From: Flavobacteriales bacterium
GTDB lineage: Bacteria; Bacteroidota; Bacteroidia; Flavobacteriales; UBA7312
Direction: 5' to 3'
Length of the DNA: 61,138 nucleotides
NCBI GenBank assembly: GCA_016779995.1
Contig: JADHMO010000001.1
Span: forward strand, 347,411-408,548
Part shown: one piece after another, positions 45,841-54,021 of the stretch
Position numbering within the stretch: the first letter of the stretch is position 1
Layout: each line of letters starts with the position of its first letter
Translations under genes and position numbers: made by a program
The notes under the pieces: model-generated
What the model was told of the DNA's origin: nothing
What the model saw: the letters and a program-made list of their open reading frames with translations, nothing else
Database searches by the model: none

Positions 45841-45848
45841 CAAATATA
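45841..45848 (-). promoter_or_regulatory. Promoter -7 box of the pyrR-pyrB operon
   Basis: The minus strand reads TATATTTG, nine bases, ATG. Predicted transcription start is 45835-45837, about 4-6 nt before the start codon. Confidence 0.55.
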
Positions 45849-45872
45849 AATTATTTATTCATTCTATGGCAT

Positions 45873-45902
45873 AAAAAAAGACCCTATGAAAATAGGGCCT
45901 TT
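45873..45902 (-). terminator. Terminator of rpsA
   Basis: CCCTAT (45882-45887) pairs with ATAGGG (45892-45897), with outer pairs around one A.C mismatch, and seven T follow on the minus strand. It lies between the rpsA stop and the pyrR promoter. Confidence 0.75.
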
Positions 45903-45921
45903 CTTAATAATTATAGGAAGA

Positions 45922-47928
45922 TTACTTCTTCTTTTTAGTAGTATCTTTTTCCATGCTCTCTTTTAAAGCTATTAGCTCGTCCATATCTCCTAGAGTACTT
46001 TTCTGTTGAGATTGCTGAACTTTAACGACGTTTTTCTTCGTATTTTTAGCTTCTTCCATCTTTACTTCTTTGAAAATCACAGTATGTGAAACAATGATTT
46101 TCTGAGAATCTTTGTGGAATTCAAGTACACGGAAGGTCAGTTTTTCACCTACTGCTACCTTAGAGTCATCTTCTTTAGCAAGGTGTCTTTTAGGAGCAAA
46201 TGCCTCAACGCCGTGAGTAAGGATAATGCTAGCACCATTTTTAGTGATATCTTTCACTTCACCTTCGTGCTCAGAACCTTCGTTGAATACACTCTCGTAT
46301 CCATCCCATGGATTGTCAGACAATTGTTTTACACCAAGACTTAACTTTCTTGCTTCTAAGTCCAATTCAAGAACTTGAGCTTCGATAACTTCACCAACCT
46401 TAGTAAAGTCTGACGGATGCTTAATTTTCTTTTCCCAAGATAAATCTGAGATATGGATTAGACCGTCAACACCTTCTTCTAACTCTACGAAAATACCGAA
46501 GTTAGTGAAGTTTCTTACTGTTACTTTTTGAGTACTTCCTGTTGGGAATTTCTTAGCGATTTCTGCCCAAGGGTCTGGTTGTAACTGCTTCATTCCAAGA
46601 GACATTTTTCTTTCCTCTCTATCAAGAGTCAATACTTGTGCCTCTATCTCTTGTCCTACTTTCAAGAAGTCACTAGCACTTCTTAGGTGAGTAGACCACG
46701 ACATTTCTGAAACGTGAACCAAGGCTTCAATACCCGTTTGTACTTCAACAAAAGCACCGTAATCAGCAACAACAACAACTTTACCTTTGATTTTGTCACC
46801 AACAGCAACTTTTTCGTCAAGAGCATCCCAAGGGTGAGCTGCTAATTGCTTTAACCCTAACTGAATTCTTTTCTTGTCGTCATCAAATTCAAGGATAACA
46901 ACGTTAATTCTAGAATCTAGCTCTACGATTTCATCTGGGTGATTTACTCTACCCCATGATAAATCCGTAATATGGATTAATCCGTCTATACCTCCTAAGT
47001 CAACAAACACACCATAAGAAGTAATGTTTTTAACCATTCCTTCTAGTACTTGTCCAACTTCAAGTTTAGACATGATTTCTTTCTTTTGCTCTTCTAAGTC
47101 AGCTTCTATAAGTGCTTTGTGAGATACAACTACGTTACGGAATTCGTGGTTAATCTTAACTACTTTAAATTCCATTTTCTTACCAACGTACTCATCGTAA
47201 TCACGTATTGGCTTAATGTCAATTTGAGAACCTGGCAAGAAGGCTTCAAGTCCTAAGACCTCAACAATCATACCACCTTTAGTTCTGCACTTAATAAATC
47301 CTTCAAGGATTACATCATTATCGTGTGCCTCGTTTACTCTTTCCCAAGAACGTAATACACGAGCTTTTTTGTGAGATAGTATTAACTGACCTTTCTTATC
47401 TTCTTTTTTCTCTACAAGAACCTCAACAGTATCACCAACTTTTAAATCTTCGTTGTATCTGAATTCGTTTCTTGAGATGATACCGTCAGACTTGTAGTTA
47501 ATGTTTACGATAACTTCTCTATCTGTAATAGAAACTACAGAACCATCAAGTACTTGCTCTGAATCAATCGTACTTAGTGCTGTTTCGTAATCTTTTTCAA
47601 GTTCTTTTCTAACGTCATCAGTATATTCTACATTACCCATTTCGTAGATTTCCCAATCGAAATCTTTATCTTCTTCTGGGCTTGTCATTCTCTCAACTTT
47701 TGCTGGAGCTTTTTCTTCAGAAACAGGAGTTTCCTCTTCTGCTTGTGCTTCAGCTTCTTCTACTTGTGGAGTTTCATCAGCGACTGTTTCAGCTACTTCT
47801 TCTACTGCTGTTGTTTCAGTTACTTCTTCTACTTTTGGAGTTTCTTCAACTACTTCTTCCATAACCTTTTTAGCAGTTGTTTTTTTGGTAGTCGTTTTTT
47901 TGGCTACTGGTTTTTTTTCTTCTGACAT
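45922..47928 (-). CDS. rpsA: 30S ribosomal protein S1, with an acidic/Val-Glu-rich N-terminal extension
   Basis: S1 of 668 residues. Six S1 OB-fold repeats can be followed (for example GDTVEVLVEKKEDKKGQLIL, VLEGMVKNITSYGVFVDLGG, KIKGKVVVVADYGAFVEV, KVTVRNFTNFGIFVELEEG and EHEGEVKDITKNGASIIL), most ending in DLSW-like turns. Before them is an extension of about 100 residues: a Lys/Thr-rich start (KKPVAKKTTTKKTTAKK) then an EVxEETPxVEE-rich low-complexity part. S1 binds mRNA on the 30S subunit. The leader carries interleaved inverted repeats (47948-48028). Confidence 0.96.
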   Translation of the reverse strand: MSEEKKPVAKKTTTKKTTAKKVMEEVVEETPKVEEVTETTAVEEVAETVADETPQVEEAEAQAEEETPVSEEKAPAKVERMTSPEEDKDFDWEIYEMGNVEYTDDVRKELEKDYETALSTIDSEQVLDGSVVSITDREVIVNINYKSDGIISRNEFRYNEDLKVGDTVEVLVEKKEDKKGQLILSHKKARVLRSWERVNEAHDNDVILEGFIKCRTKGGMIVEVLGLEAFLPGSQIDIKPIRDYDEYVGKKMEFKVVKINHEFRNVVVSHKALIEADLEEQKKEIMSKLEVGQVLEGMVKNITSYGVFVDLGGIDGLIHITDLSWGRVNHPDEIVELDSRINVVILEFDDDKKRIQLGLKQLAAHPWDALDEKVAVGDKIKGKVVVVADYGAFVEVQTGIEALVHVSEMSWSTHLRSASDFLKVGQEIEAQVLTLDREERKMSLGMKQLQPDPWAEIAKKFPTGSTQKVTVRNFTNFGIFVELEEGVDGLIHISDLSWEKKIKHPSDFTKVGEVIEAQVLELDLEARKLSLGVKQLSDNPWDGYESVFNEGSEHEGEVKDITKNGASIILTHGVEAFAPKRHLAKEDDSKVAVGEKLTFRVLEFHKDSQKIIVSHTVIFKEVKMEEAKNTKKNVVKVQQSQQKSTLGDMDELIALKESMEKDTTKKKK

Positions 47929-47947
47929 AATGTATGTCCAATTTGTA

Positions 47948-48028
47948 TTTCACATTTCAGCTAGAGGTAATGCGAACTTTATGTGAAAGATTATTTAACT
48001 TAAAAAATACCTTTTTTACCTCTTCTAG
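47948..48028 (-). promoter_or_regulatory. Interleaved inverted repeats in the rpsA 5' leader (possible pseudoknot)
   Basis: Arms TTTCACAT (47948-47955) and ATGTGAAA (47981-47988) are exact complements. Arms CTAGAGGTAA (47961-47970) and TTACCTCTTCTAG (48016-48028) pair over 10 bp with a 3-nt bulge. The arms alternate (a, b, a', b'), so both helices together would form an H-type pseudoknot, or they are alternatives. The structure ends 20 nt before the rpsA ATG. Confidence 0.55.
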
Positions 48029-48042
48029 TCGCAAAAGGGCTG

Positions 48043-48050
48043 CAAATGTA
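48043..48050 (-). promoter_or_regulatory. Promoter -7 box of rpsA
   Basis: The minus strand reads TACATTTG, a perfect TAnnTTTG. Predicted start is near 48038, giving a leader of about 110 nt that contains all arms of the inverted-repeat structure. Confidence 0.55.
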
Positions 48051-48124
48051 TAAAAATTATAATGAAATAACACCTTTTTGACATAAGATAGGCTTCTCGA
48101 GAAAAAAAATCAGCATTTAAGAGG

Positions 48125-48913
48125 CTATAATACTTGATGAAAAAGTTGGTAATTGTCAAATTCCAATTGAGGCTTTTCAGAGAAGATACCATAAATAGAC
48201 GAACCACTACCACTCATTGAGGCATACAAAGCACCTGCTTGAATTAGTGATTTTTTTATATCCAACAACTCGGGGTATTGCGGAAATATACTATCCTCAA
48301 AGTCATTTTTCAGCCTCCATTTTTCAATAGGTAATTTTATTTCTTCTTCAAGAGATAATGTAGGTGTTTGAGGCACAATAGCAGAAAAGGCTTGTGCTGT
48401 AGAAACAAAAACATCTGGCTTAACAACTAACAGATGATAATTAGACAAATCTAAGTCTGTAGGATTTAAAAGCTCCCCTATCCCATTAGCTAAAGAGGGT
48501 GTATTGTCAATAAAGAAAGGACAATCAGCACCTAACTGAGCTGCCATTTTCTTAAGCTCATCTTTTTCTAAACCCAACTCAAAAATGGTATTCAATGCCA
48601 TTAGAGTAAAAGCAGCATCAGAAGAACCTCCACCAAGACCAGCGCCGATAGGAATATTTTTATGTAAATGGATAGAAACTGGAGCAATATCATAGTGACT
48701 TTTCATAAGCTCATAAGCCCTCAAACACAAATTGTCTTGACCTGGAATAGACAGTCCTGTACTCTCAAAACTTAATTGCTTTGAAGGTATGATTTCCAAG
48801 ATATCACGCCACGATATAGGATAGAAAATGCTTTCTAAATTATGATAGCCATCAGCCCTTTTAGAAGTGATGTTTAGACCTATATTTATTTTAGCATTAG
48901 GAAAAAATAGCAC
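48125..48913 (-). CDS. ispE: 4-diphosphocytidyl-2-C-methyl-D-erythritol kinase
   Basis: GHMP kinase of 262 residues in the MEP isoprenoid pathway. The N-terminus has NAKINIGLNITSKRADGYHN, and the ATP loop is PIGAGLGGGSSDAAFTLMAL (near 92). GADCPFFIDNTPSLANGIGE and MSGSGSSIYGIF (near 240) complete the family set. It is monocistronic, with about 75 bp to the rpsA promoter and a divergent gap to accA. Confidence 0.95.
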   Translation of the reverse strand: MLFFPNAKINIGLNITSKRADGYHNLESIFYPISWRDILEIIPSKQLSFESTGLSIPGQDNLCLRAYELMKSHYDIAPVSIHLHKNIPIGAGLGGGSSDAAFTLMALNTIFELGLEKDELKKMAAQLGADCPFFIDNTPSLANGIGELLNPTDLDLSNYHLLVVKPDVFVSTAQAFSAIVPQTPTLSLEEEIKLPIEKWRLKNDFEDSIFPQYPELLDIKKSLIQAGALYASMSGSGSSIYGIFSEKPQLEFDNYQLFHQVL

Positions 48914-48939
48914 TGTTAATAAATTTAATTGTCAAAATA

Positions 48940-48947
48940 CAAATGTA
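48940..48947 (-). promoter_or_regulatory. Candidate -7 box of ispE
   Basis: The minus strand reads TACATTTG, giving a leader of about 22 nt before the ATG at 48913. The plus side of the same gap has no perfect box for accA. Confidence 0.45.
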
Positions 48948-49015
48948 ATCACATAAATTTTTCTAAACTTGAATTTCCTTTTTATTTATTAAAAATTACT
49001 AAATAGACTAGAGTA

Positions 49016-49972
49016 ATGACTGAGATTGAATACTTGGATTTTGAAAAACCAATTGAAGATTTAATGCTTAATCTTCAACAAGCTGAACAATTAGGTAGAG
49101 AAGGAATAGAGGTAAAACAGACTATTTCGGATTTAAAGAAAAAATTAGAAGCTAAAAAGAACGAAATATATTCTAACCTATCGGCATGGCAAAGGGTACA
49201 ACTTTCTCGTCATCCACAACGCCCTTACACACTAGAGTATATAGAAGAAATTGCTGACGATTTTATCGAACTTCATGGCGATAGAACGGTGAAAGACGAC
49301 AAAGCTATGATTGGTGGCTGGGCAAAAATCGATGGTAAAGTATTTATGCTGATAGGTCAGCAAAAAGGAAAAAATACCAAAATGCGTCAGCTCAGAAATT
49401 TTGGCATGGCCAATCCTGAAGGTTATAGAAAAGCCCTTCGATTGATGAAAATGGCTGAAAAATTTAATCGTCCTATAGTTACATTTATTGACACCCCAGG
49501 GGCATACCCAGGCTTAGAAGCTGAGGAAAGAGGACAAGGAGAAGCCATAGCTAGAAATCTCATAGAGATGATTCAACTCAAAGTTCCCGTTATTTGCATC
49601 ATCATTGGCGAAGGTGCTTCTGGCGGTGCACTAGGAATTGGTATTGGCGATAGAGTGTTAATGTTAGAAAATACGTGGTATTCCGTTATTTCTCCCGAGT
49701 CTTGCTCTTCCATTTTGTGGAGAAGCTGGGATCATAAAGAAAAAGCTGCTAATGCCTTAAAATTAACCGCCCACGATATGCTAAAAAATGGACTTATAGA
49801 TGGCATAATAGATGAGCCAACTGGTGGCGCACATAGAAATGTTCATTATATGTACGATAGCATCAAAAAGAATATTTTAGACATCACCAAAGAATTAGAG
49901 TCTAAGAGTCCTGAAAATAGAATACAAGAAAGAATAGAAAAGTTCGGAAGTATGGGAGCGTTTAAGGAGTAA
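49016..49972 (+). CDS. accA: Acetyl-CoA carboxylase carboxyltransferase subunit alpha
   Basis: Carboxyltransferase alpha subunit of 318 residues for malonyl-CoA formation. Motifs: [11 protein letters not shown] at the start, [54 protein letters not shown] (near 160), [17 protein letters not shown] and [14 protein letters not shown]. The partner accD is not in the window. The dnaB ATG is 2 bp after its stop. Confidence 0.97.
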   Translation: MTEIEYLDFEKPIEDLMLNLQQAEQLGREGIEVKQTISDLKKKLEAKKNEIYSNLSAWQRVQLSRHPQRPYTLEYIEEIADDFIELHGDRTVKDDKAMIGGWAKIDGKVFMLIGQQKGKNTKMRQLRNFGMANPEGYRKALRLMKMAEKFNRPIVTFIDTPGAYPGLEAEERGQGEAIARNLIEMIQLKVPVICIIIGEGASGGALGIGIGDRVLMLENTWYSVISPESCSSILWRSWDHKEKAANALKLTAHDMLKNGLIDGIIDEPTGGAHRNVHYMYDSIKKNILDITKELESKSPENRIQERIEKFGSMGAFKE

Positions 49973-49974
49973 AT

Positions 49975-51450
49975 ATGCAGGAGAATAAGAAAAATAAAAA
50001 AAACAATATCAAGCCAATGGTCAGCAAGTCCATTGACGGCAAACTACCACCACAGGCATTAGATTTAGAGGAAGCGGTTTTGGGAGCATTAATGATAGAT
50101 AACGATGCCCTATCCAACGCTATAGAATTACTTAAGCCTGAGAGTTTTTATAAATACCAACATCAGAAGATATTTTCTGCTATTGAAGATTTATTCAATT
50201 CAGCCAAAAAGGTCGATATACTAACCATCGTTGAAGAACTCAAAAAAAAGGGCGAACTCAAAGAAATTGGTGGTCCTTCTTTCGTTACTAAACTAACCGA
50301 ACGTATCGCCTCCGCTGCCAATATTGAAACACACGCTAGAATTATTGCTCAAAAATTTATACAACGTGAGCTAATTCGTATTTCTAGCCAAACCATAAAA
50401 GATGCCTATGACGATACTTCTGACGTTTTTGATTTACTAAATGCTGCCGAGCAAGGTTTGTACGAAATTTCAGAGGGTAATATTCGTAAGAACTACGATA
50501 AAATGAGTACCCTTATTCTTCAAGCCCTAAATCAAATTGAGGAAATAAAAAATAAAGAAGACGGCTTAAGCGGTGTTCCTTCTGGCTTCTCTGAATTGGA
50601 TAGAGTTACTTCGGGTTGGCAAAAATCAGATTTAGTCATTCTAGCTGCTCGTCCAGGTATGGGAAAAACTGCTTTCGTATTATCGATGGCACGAAATACT
50701 GCCGTTAAATTTAATATACCAGTGGCTGTATTCTCATTAGAGATGTCATCTGTTCAGCTAGTCAATAGACTTATTGCCAGTGAATCTGGTATTCCTGCTC
50801 AAAAATTAAGAAAAGGAAATCTAGAAGATCACGAATGGATACAATTGAACCAACAAATTACTCAACTTTCAGAAGCTCCTTTATTTATTGATGATACACC
50901 CGCCCTTACCATTTTTGAACTTAGGGCAAAATGCAGAAGACTAGTCAAAAATCACGGTGTTCAGCTAGTGGTCATTGACTACTTACAACTGATGCACGCT
51001 GGTAACTCCAATAAGAGCGGCAACAGAGAGCAAGAAATTAGTACCATATCTCGTTCACTAAAAAGTATTGCTAAAGAATTGAATGTGCCTATCATAGCCC
51101 TATCACAATTGAGTAGAGCGGTTGAAACTCGTGGTGGTGACAAACGCCCTATGCTGTCTGACCTTAGGGAATCTGGTGCTATTGAGCAAGATGCCGATAT
51201 TGTATGCTTCATCTACCGTCCCGAGTATTACGGTTTTACGGAATGGCCAGACACCACACCTGGACAAGACCCCGATTGCCAAGGACAAGGGGAAATTATT
51301 GTAGCCAAACACCGTAACGGCTCACTAGAAAACATCAAACTTCGATTCATTCCTCAACTGGCAAAATTCACTGACCTAGACTCCTTTGGCTTTAAAGGTG
51401 ATGATGTGCTACCTTCGAGTATGAACGACGATAATGTAGCGCCTTTCTAA
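49975..51450 (+). CDS. dnaB: Replicative DNA helicase DnaB
   Basis: Hexameric helicase of 491 residues. The N-terminal domain (PPQALDLEEAVLGALMIDN) and the RecA-like C-domain are complete: Walker A AARPGMGKTAFVLS (near 225), VAVFSLEMSSVQLVNRL, Walker B QLVVIDYLQLM, LSQLSRAVETR and SDLRESGAIEQDADIV. No intein is present. The C-terminal tail is acidic. It lies between accA and a secreted protein gene at 2-bp spacing on both sides. Confidence 0.97.
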   Translation: MQENKKNKKNNIKPMVSKSIDGKLPPQALDLEEAVLGALMIDNDALSNAIELLKPESFYKYQHQKIFSAIEDLFNSAKKVDILTIVEELKKKGELKEIGGPSFVTKLTERIASAANIETHARIIAQKFIQRELIRISSQTIKDAYDDTSDVFDLLNAAEQGLYEISEGNIRKNYDKMSTLILQALNQIEEIKNKEDGLSGVPSGFSELDRVTSGWQKSDLVILAARPGMGKTAFVLSMARNTAVKFNIPVAVFSLEMSSVQLVNRLIASESGIPAQKLRKGNLEDHEWIQLNQQITQLSEAPLFIDDTPALTIFELRAKCRRLVKNHGVQLVVIDYLQLMHAGNSNKSGNREQEISTISRSLKSIAKELNVPIIALSQLSRAVETRGGDKRPMLSDLRESGAIEQDADIVCFIYRPEYYGFTEWPDTTPGQDPDCQGQGEIIVAKHRNGSLENIKLRFIPQLAKFTDLDSFGFKGDDVLPSSMNDDNVAPF

Positions 51451-51452
51451 AA

Positions 51453-52709
51453 ATGAAAAAGCATCTCGTTTTAATTCTTACGCTTTGCTTTCAACTCAAT
51501 GCTTGGGCGTCCTACCTACTTATACCTATGGACGATACACAGACTAACCACCTCAAAGCGTATGGCATTGCCTACTGGGTGTTAGAAAATCAGCAAGAAG
51601 TGGATTGGCTACTCAATTACAGAGGGGGGAGTTTTTTGATAAAAAACCAATCACTGATAGAAAAGGAGTGTAAAATAAGAGGTGTTTCTTATCAAATTAT
51701 TGCCGATGTACAATCTACCCAAATACTAAGGGAAATATCTAGTCCAGAAGTCAATCAAGATGTGGTAAAACTAGAAAAAGTACCCAAAATTGCCGTTTAC
51801 TCACCCAAAAGCAAATTGCCTTGGGACGATGCCGTAACACTTGCACTGTCTTATGCCGAAATCCCTTACGACTTGGTATATGACGAAGAAGTGATTGGCG
51901 GCTCTCTCCCTCTTTACGACTGGTTGCACTTGCACCATGAAGACTTTACTGGTCAGTACGGAAAATTTTATGCGGCCTATAAAAATGCCGAATGGTACAG
52001 AAAACAAAAACAAGATTTTGAGCGTTCTGCTCAAAAAATGGGCTTTCAAAAAGTTTCTCAAGCCAAATTAGAAGTTGCACTAAAAATTCGTGAGTTTACT
52101 GCTGGTGGTGGTTTTCTCTTTGCCATGTGCTCAGCTACCGATACTTACGATATCGCTTTGGCGGCTAAAGATGTAGATATATGCGAATACATGTTTGATG
52201 GCGATGGTGCTGACCCCCAAGCCCAAGAAAAACTGAATTACGACAACACCTTTGCTTTTAAAGATTTTTCTCTAGTTAATAATCCTAATAAATATGAGTA
52301 CTCTAGCATAGATGCTACAGGAACTAGAAACTTAAACCAATCTTTGGATTTCTTTACTTTATTCGAATTTTCTGCTAAATGGGACCCTGTACCAACGATG
52401 TTGTGCCAAAACCACGAGCAAGTTATTAAAGGTTTTATGGGGCAAACTACTGCTTTCAAAAAGGAATACATCAAGTCTGATGTGCTGATAATGGGCGAAA
52501 CCTCCTCAGTCAATGAAGCGAGGTATATCCACGGTAAATTTGGTAATGGTACTTGGACATTTTACGGTGGTCACGACCCTGAAGACTATCAACATAAAGT
52601 TGGTGACCCAAAGACTGAACTAGAATTACACCCTAATTCACCGGGTTATAGACTTATTTTAAACAACGTCTTATTCCCTGCTGCTAAAAAGAAAAAGCAG
52701 AAGACTTGA
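51453..52709 (+). CDS. Secreted protein of the family labelled 'asparagine synthetase B' in Bacteroidota
   Basis: Exported protein of 418 residues with a signal peptide (MKKHLVLILTLCFQLNAWAS). The family, usually found next to dnaB in Bacteroidota, is named asparagine synthetase B in databases, but neither the N-terminal Cys nucleophile nor the PP-loop SGGxDS of AsnB is visible. Instead a flavodoxin-like/class I amidotransferase-like layout can be read: KIAVYSPKSKLPWDDAVTLA, EIPYDLVYDEEVI, then FTAGGGFLFAMCSATDTYDI with a Cys in a tight turn, and GNGTWTFYGGHDPEDY. The real function is unknown. Confidence 0.8.
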   Translation: MKKHLVLILTLCFQLNAWASYLLIPMDDTQTNHLKAYGIAYWVLENQQEVDWLLNYRGGSFLIKNQSLIEKECKIRGVSYQIIADVQSTQILREISSPEVNQDVVKLEKVPKIAVYSPKSKLPWDDAVTLALSYAEIPYDLVYDEEVIGGSLPLYDWLHLHHEDFTGQYGKFYAAYKNAEWYRKQKQDFERSAQKMGFQKVSQAKLEVALKIREFTAGGGFLFAMCSATDTYDIALAAKDVDICEYMFDGDGADPQAQEKLNYDNTFAFKDFSLVNNPNKYEYSSIDATGTRNLNQSLDFFTLFEFSAKWDPVPTMLCQNHEQVIKGFMGQTTAFKKEYIKSDVLIMGETSSVNEARYIHGKFGNGTWTFYGGHDPEDYQHKVGDPKTELELHPNSPGYRLILNNVLFPAAKKKKQKT

Positions 52710-52738
52710 TTAGTTTTACTAATGCTCTTAAGCTTTAC

Positions 52739-52793
52739 ACTTACTTAGATTGTACCGACATCCTCTAAACTCTTCAGCGTAGCCGAATCATAC
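52739..52793. repeat. Intergenic repeat, copy A
   Basis: A 55-bp sequence that aligns without gaps to copy B (53364-53418) with 45 of 55 identities. It lies 34 bp beyond the 3' end of the first ORF6N gene. Confidence 0.65.
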
Positions 52794-52827
52794 TTCGTAG
52801 TCGTAATAAGTGAAGTGCCTATGCAAA

Positions 52828-53340
52828 TCAATCAATATCAAAACCTATCCTTTTTCTATTCTTTTGTTTGTCTGTTTTTATCTTCTCAGAAATTAAATAA
52901 TCTAGTGCTTGAAAAACATCCTCAAAGCGAGAATCCGTAGTGTCTTCTAAATTTTTAATTTTATCTAATAAAGCGTCATAATTTATTCCCTGTTTACGCA
53001 TAGCTACAAAGGTTCGCATTATAGAGATGTTTACCTTAATGGCTTTTGTAGAACGTAAAACTGAACTCAACATAGCTACACCTTGCTCAGTAAAAGCATA
53101 GGGAGCTCTTCTTCGACCTCCGTGTTGCTTAGTTGATATCACATTTTGTGATATCAAGTGTTGAACTTCTTCTTGACTCAATTGAAACATAAAATCTTCA
53201 GGGAAACGCTCTAAATTACGCTTAACTGCTTGATTGAGAACTCGTGTTTCAACTTCATACAAATTGGATAAATGAAAGTCCAATAATACTTTTGTATTTC
53301 TAAGATTTACAATAAGGAATTTATAATTCTGTATTTCCAT
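52828..53340 (-). CDS. ORF6N-domain DNA-binding protein
   Basis: Protein of 170 residues with an N-terminal ORF6N domain: VNLRNTKVLLDFHLSNLYEV, VLNQAVKRNLERFPEDFMFQL and GRRRAPYAFTEQGVAMLSSV. The rest is helical (RTFVAMRKQGINYDALLDKI) and ends basic (KTDKQKNRKRIGFDID). ORF6N occurs in phage and bacterial regulators related to KilA-N. The motif GRRRAPYAFTEQG is well preserved, so the gene looks intact. It follows a paralogue (53457) on the same strand at a distance of 116 bp. Confidence 0.88.
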   Translation of the reverse strand: MEIQNYKFLIVNLRNTKVLLDFHLSNLYEVETRVLNQAVKRNLERFPEDFMFQLSQEEVQHLISQNVISTKQHGGRRRAPYAFTEQGVAMLSSVLRSTKAIKVNISIMRTFVAMRKQGINYDALLDKIKNLEDTTDSRFEDVFQALDYLISEKIKTDKQKNRKRIGFDID

Positions 53341-53363
53341 TTTTATTGCAAACTAGGCTCTTC

Positions 53364-53418
53364 ACTCACTTGGATTGTACTGACAACTTCTAGACTCTTC
53401 AGCAGAGTCGAGTCATAC
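53364..53418. repeat. Intergenic repeat, copy B
   Basis: Homologue of copy A, 38 bp beyond the 3' end of the second ORF6N gene. On the minus strand it can fold GACTC-TGCTGAA-GAGTC. Confidence 0.65.
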
Positions 53419-53456
53419 CAGAGTATAACCTTTAGTATTTTAATATCTATTCTTGT

Positions 53457-54017
53457 TTAAGCTTGTTTTTCTATTTCGTTTTCTTTCTTTCGTTTAGTGG
53501 TGTGTTTGAGTTTTAAAACCGCAAAATTCAATTCAATAGTCGTTTCTGACTCTAAGGTTTGTAAACTTTCGTCCATAAGCTCTGCCATAAGTTCCCCGCT
53601 TTTCTTTAGTAAACTATTCTTTTTTTCTTCTGTAGCTGAACTAATTGATGTCACCATTTGCTGTAAAGCTCTTAGCTTGGCAAAGGTTTCGATGATTAGA
53701 AATGTAGCCTGAGTGGCCTGTTTACTTTTCAAAATCGTTGCCAACATATACAGACCCTTTTCAGTAAAGGCTTTGGGTGGCACTCTTGTTTTTGAATAAT
53801 TTGCGGTCGAAAATTTCGACCGCAAATTGTTCCATTCACTTTCAGATAATACAATGATATAATCTGAAGGAAACTTATCGATATTATTTTTCACTGCTTC
53901 ATTAATGCGTTTGGTTTCTACACCAAAGAGATGTGCTACATCACGGTCTATCAGCACTTTTTGCTGATTAATATCGATGAGTTTTTCTTGAATATGTAAA
54001 ATAGATGTCTTTTCCAT
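53457..54017 (-). CDS. ORF6N-domain DNA-binding protein, coupled to the giant repeat gene
   Basis: Protein of 186 residues with an ORF6N domain (INQQKVLIDRDVAHLFGVET, RINEAVKNNIDKFPSDYIIVL, PPKAFTEKGLYMLATILKSK) and a C-terminal coiled coil ending in a Lys/Arg/Glu-rich tail (LKHTTKRKKENEIEKQA). The ATG at 54017 is 4 bp after the stop of the giant gene on the same strand; the longer in-frame start overlaps that gene. The spacing implies co-transcription and perhaps translational coupling. It is only distantly similar to the next ORF6N gene. Confidence 0.87.
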   Translation of the reverse strand: MEKTSILHIQEKLIDINQQKVLIDRDVAHLFGVETKRINEAVKNNIDKFPSDYIIVLSESEWNNLRSKFSTANYSKTRVPPKAFTEKGLYMLATILKSKQATQATFLIIETFAKLRALQQMVTSISSATEEKKNSLLKKSGELMAELMDESLQTLESETTIELNFAVLKLKHTTKRKKENEIEKQA

Positions 54018-54021
54018 TTTT

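Noticed and set aside
47682-47925. Plus-strand Leu/Phe-rich open frames opposite the rpsA N-terminus
   Set aside because: They are antisense to the low-complexity Val/Glu/Thr/Lys extension of S1.
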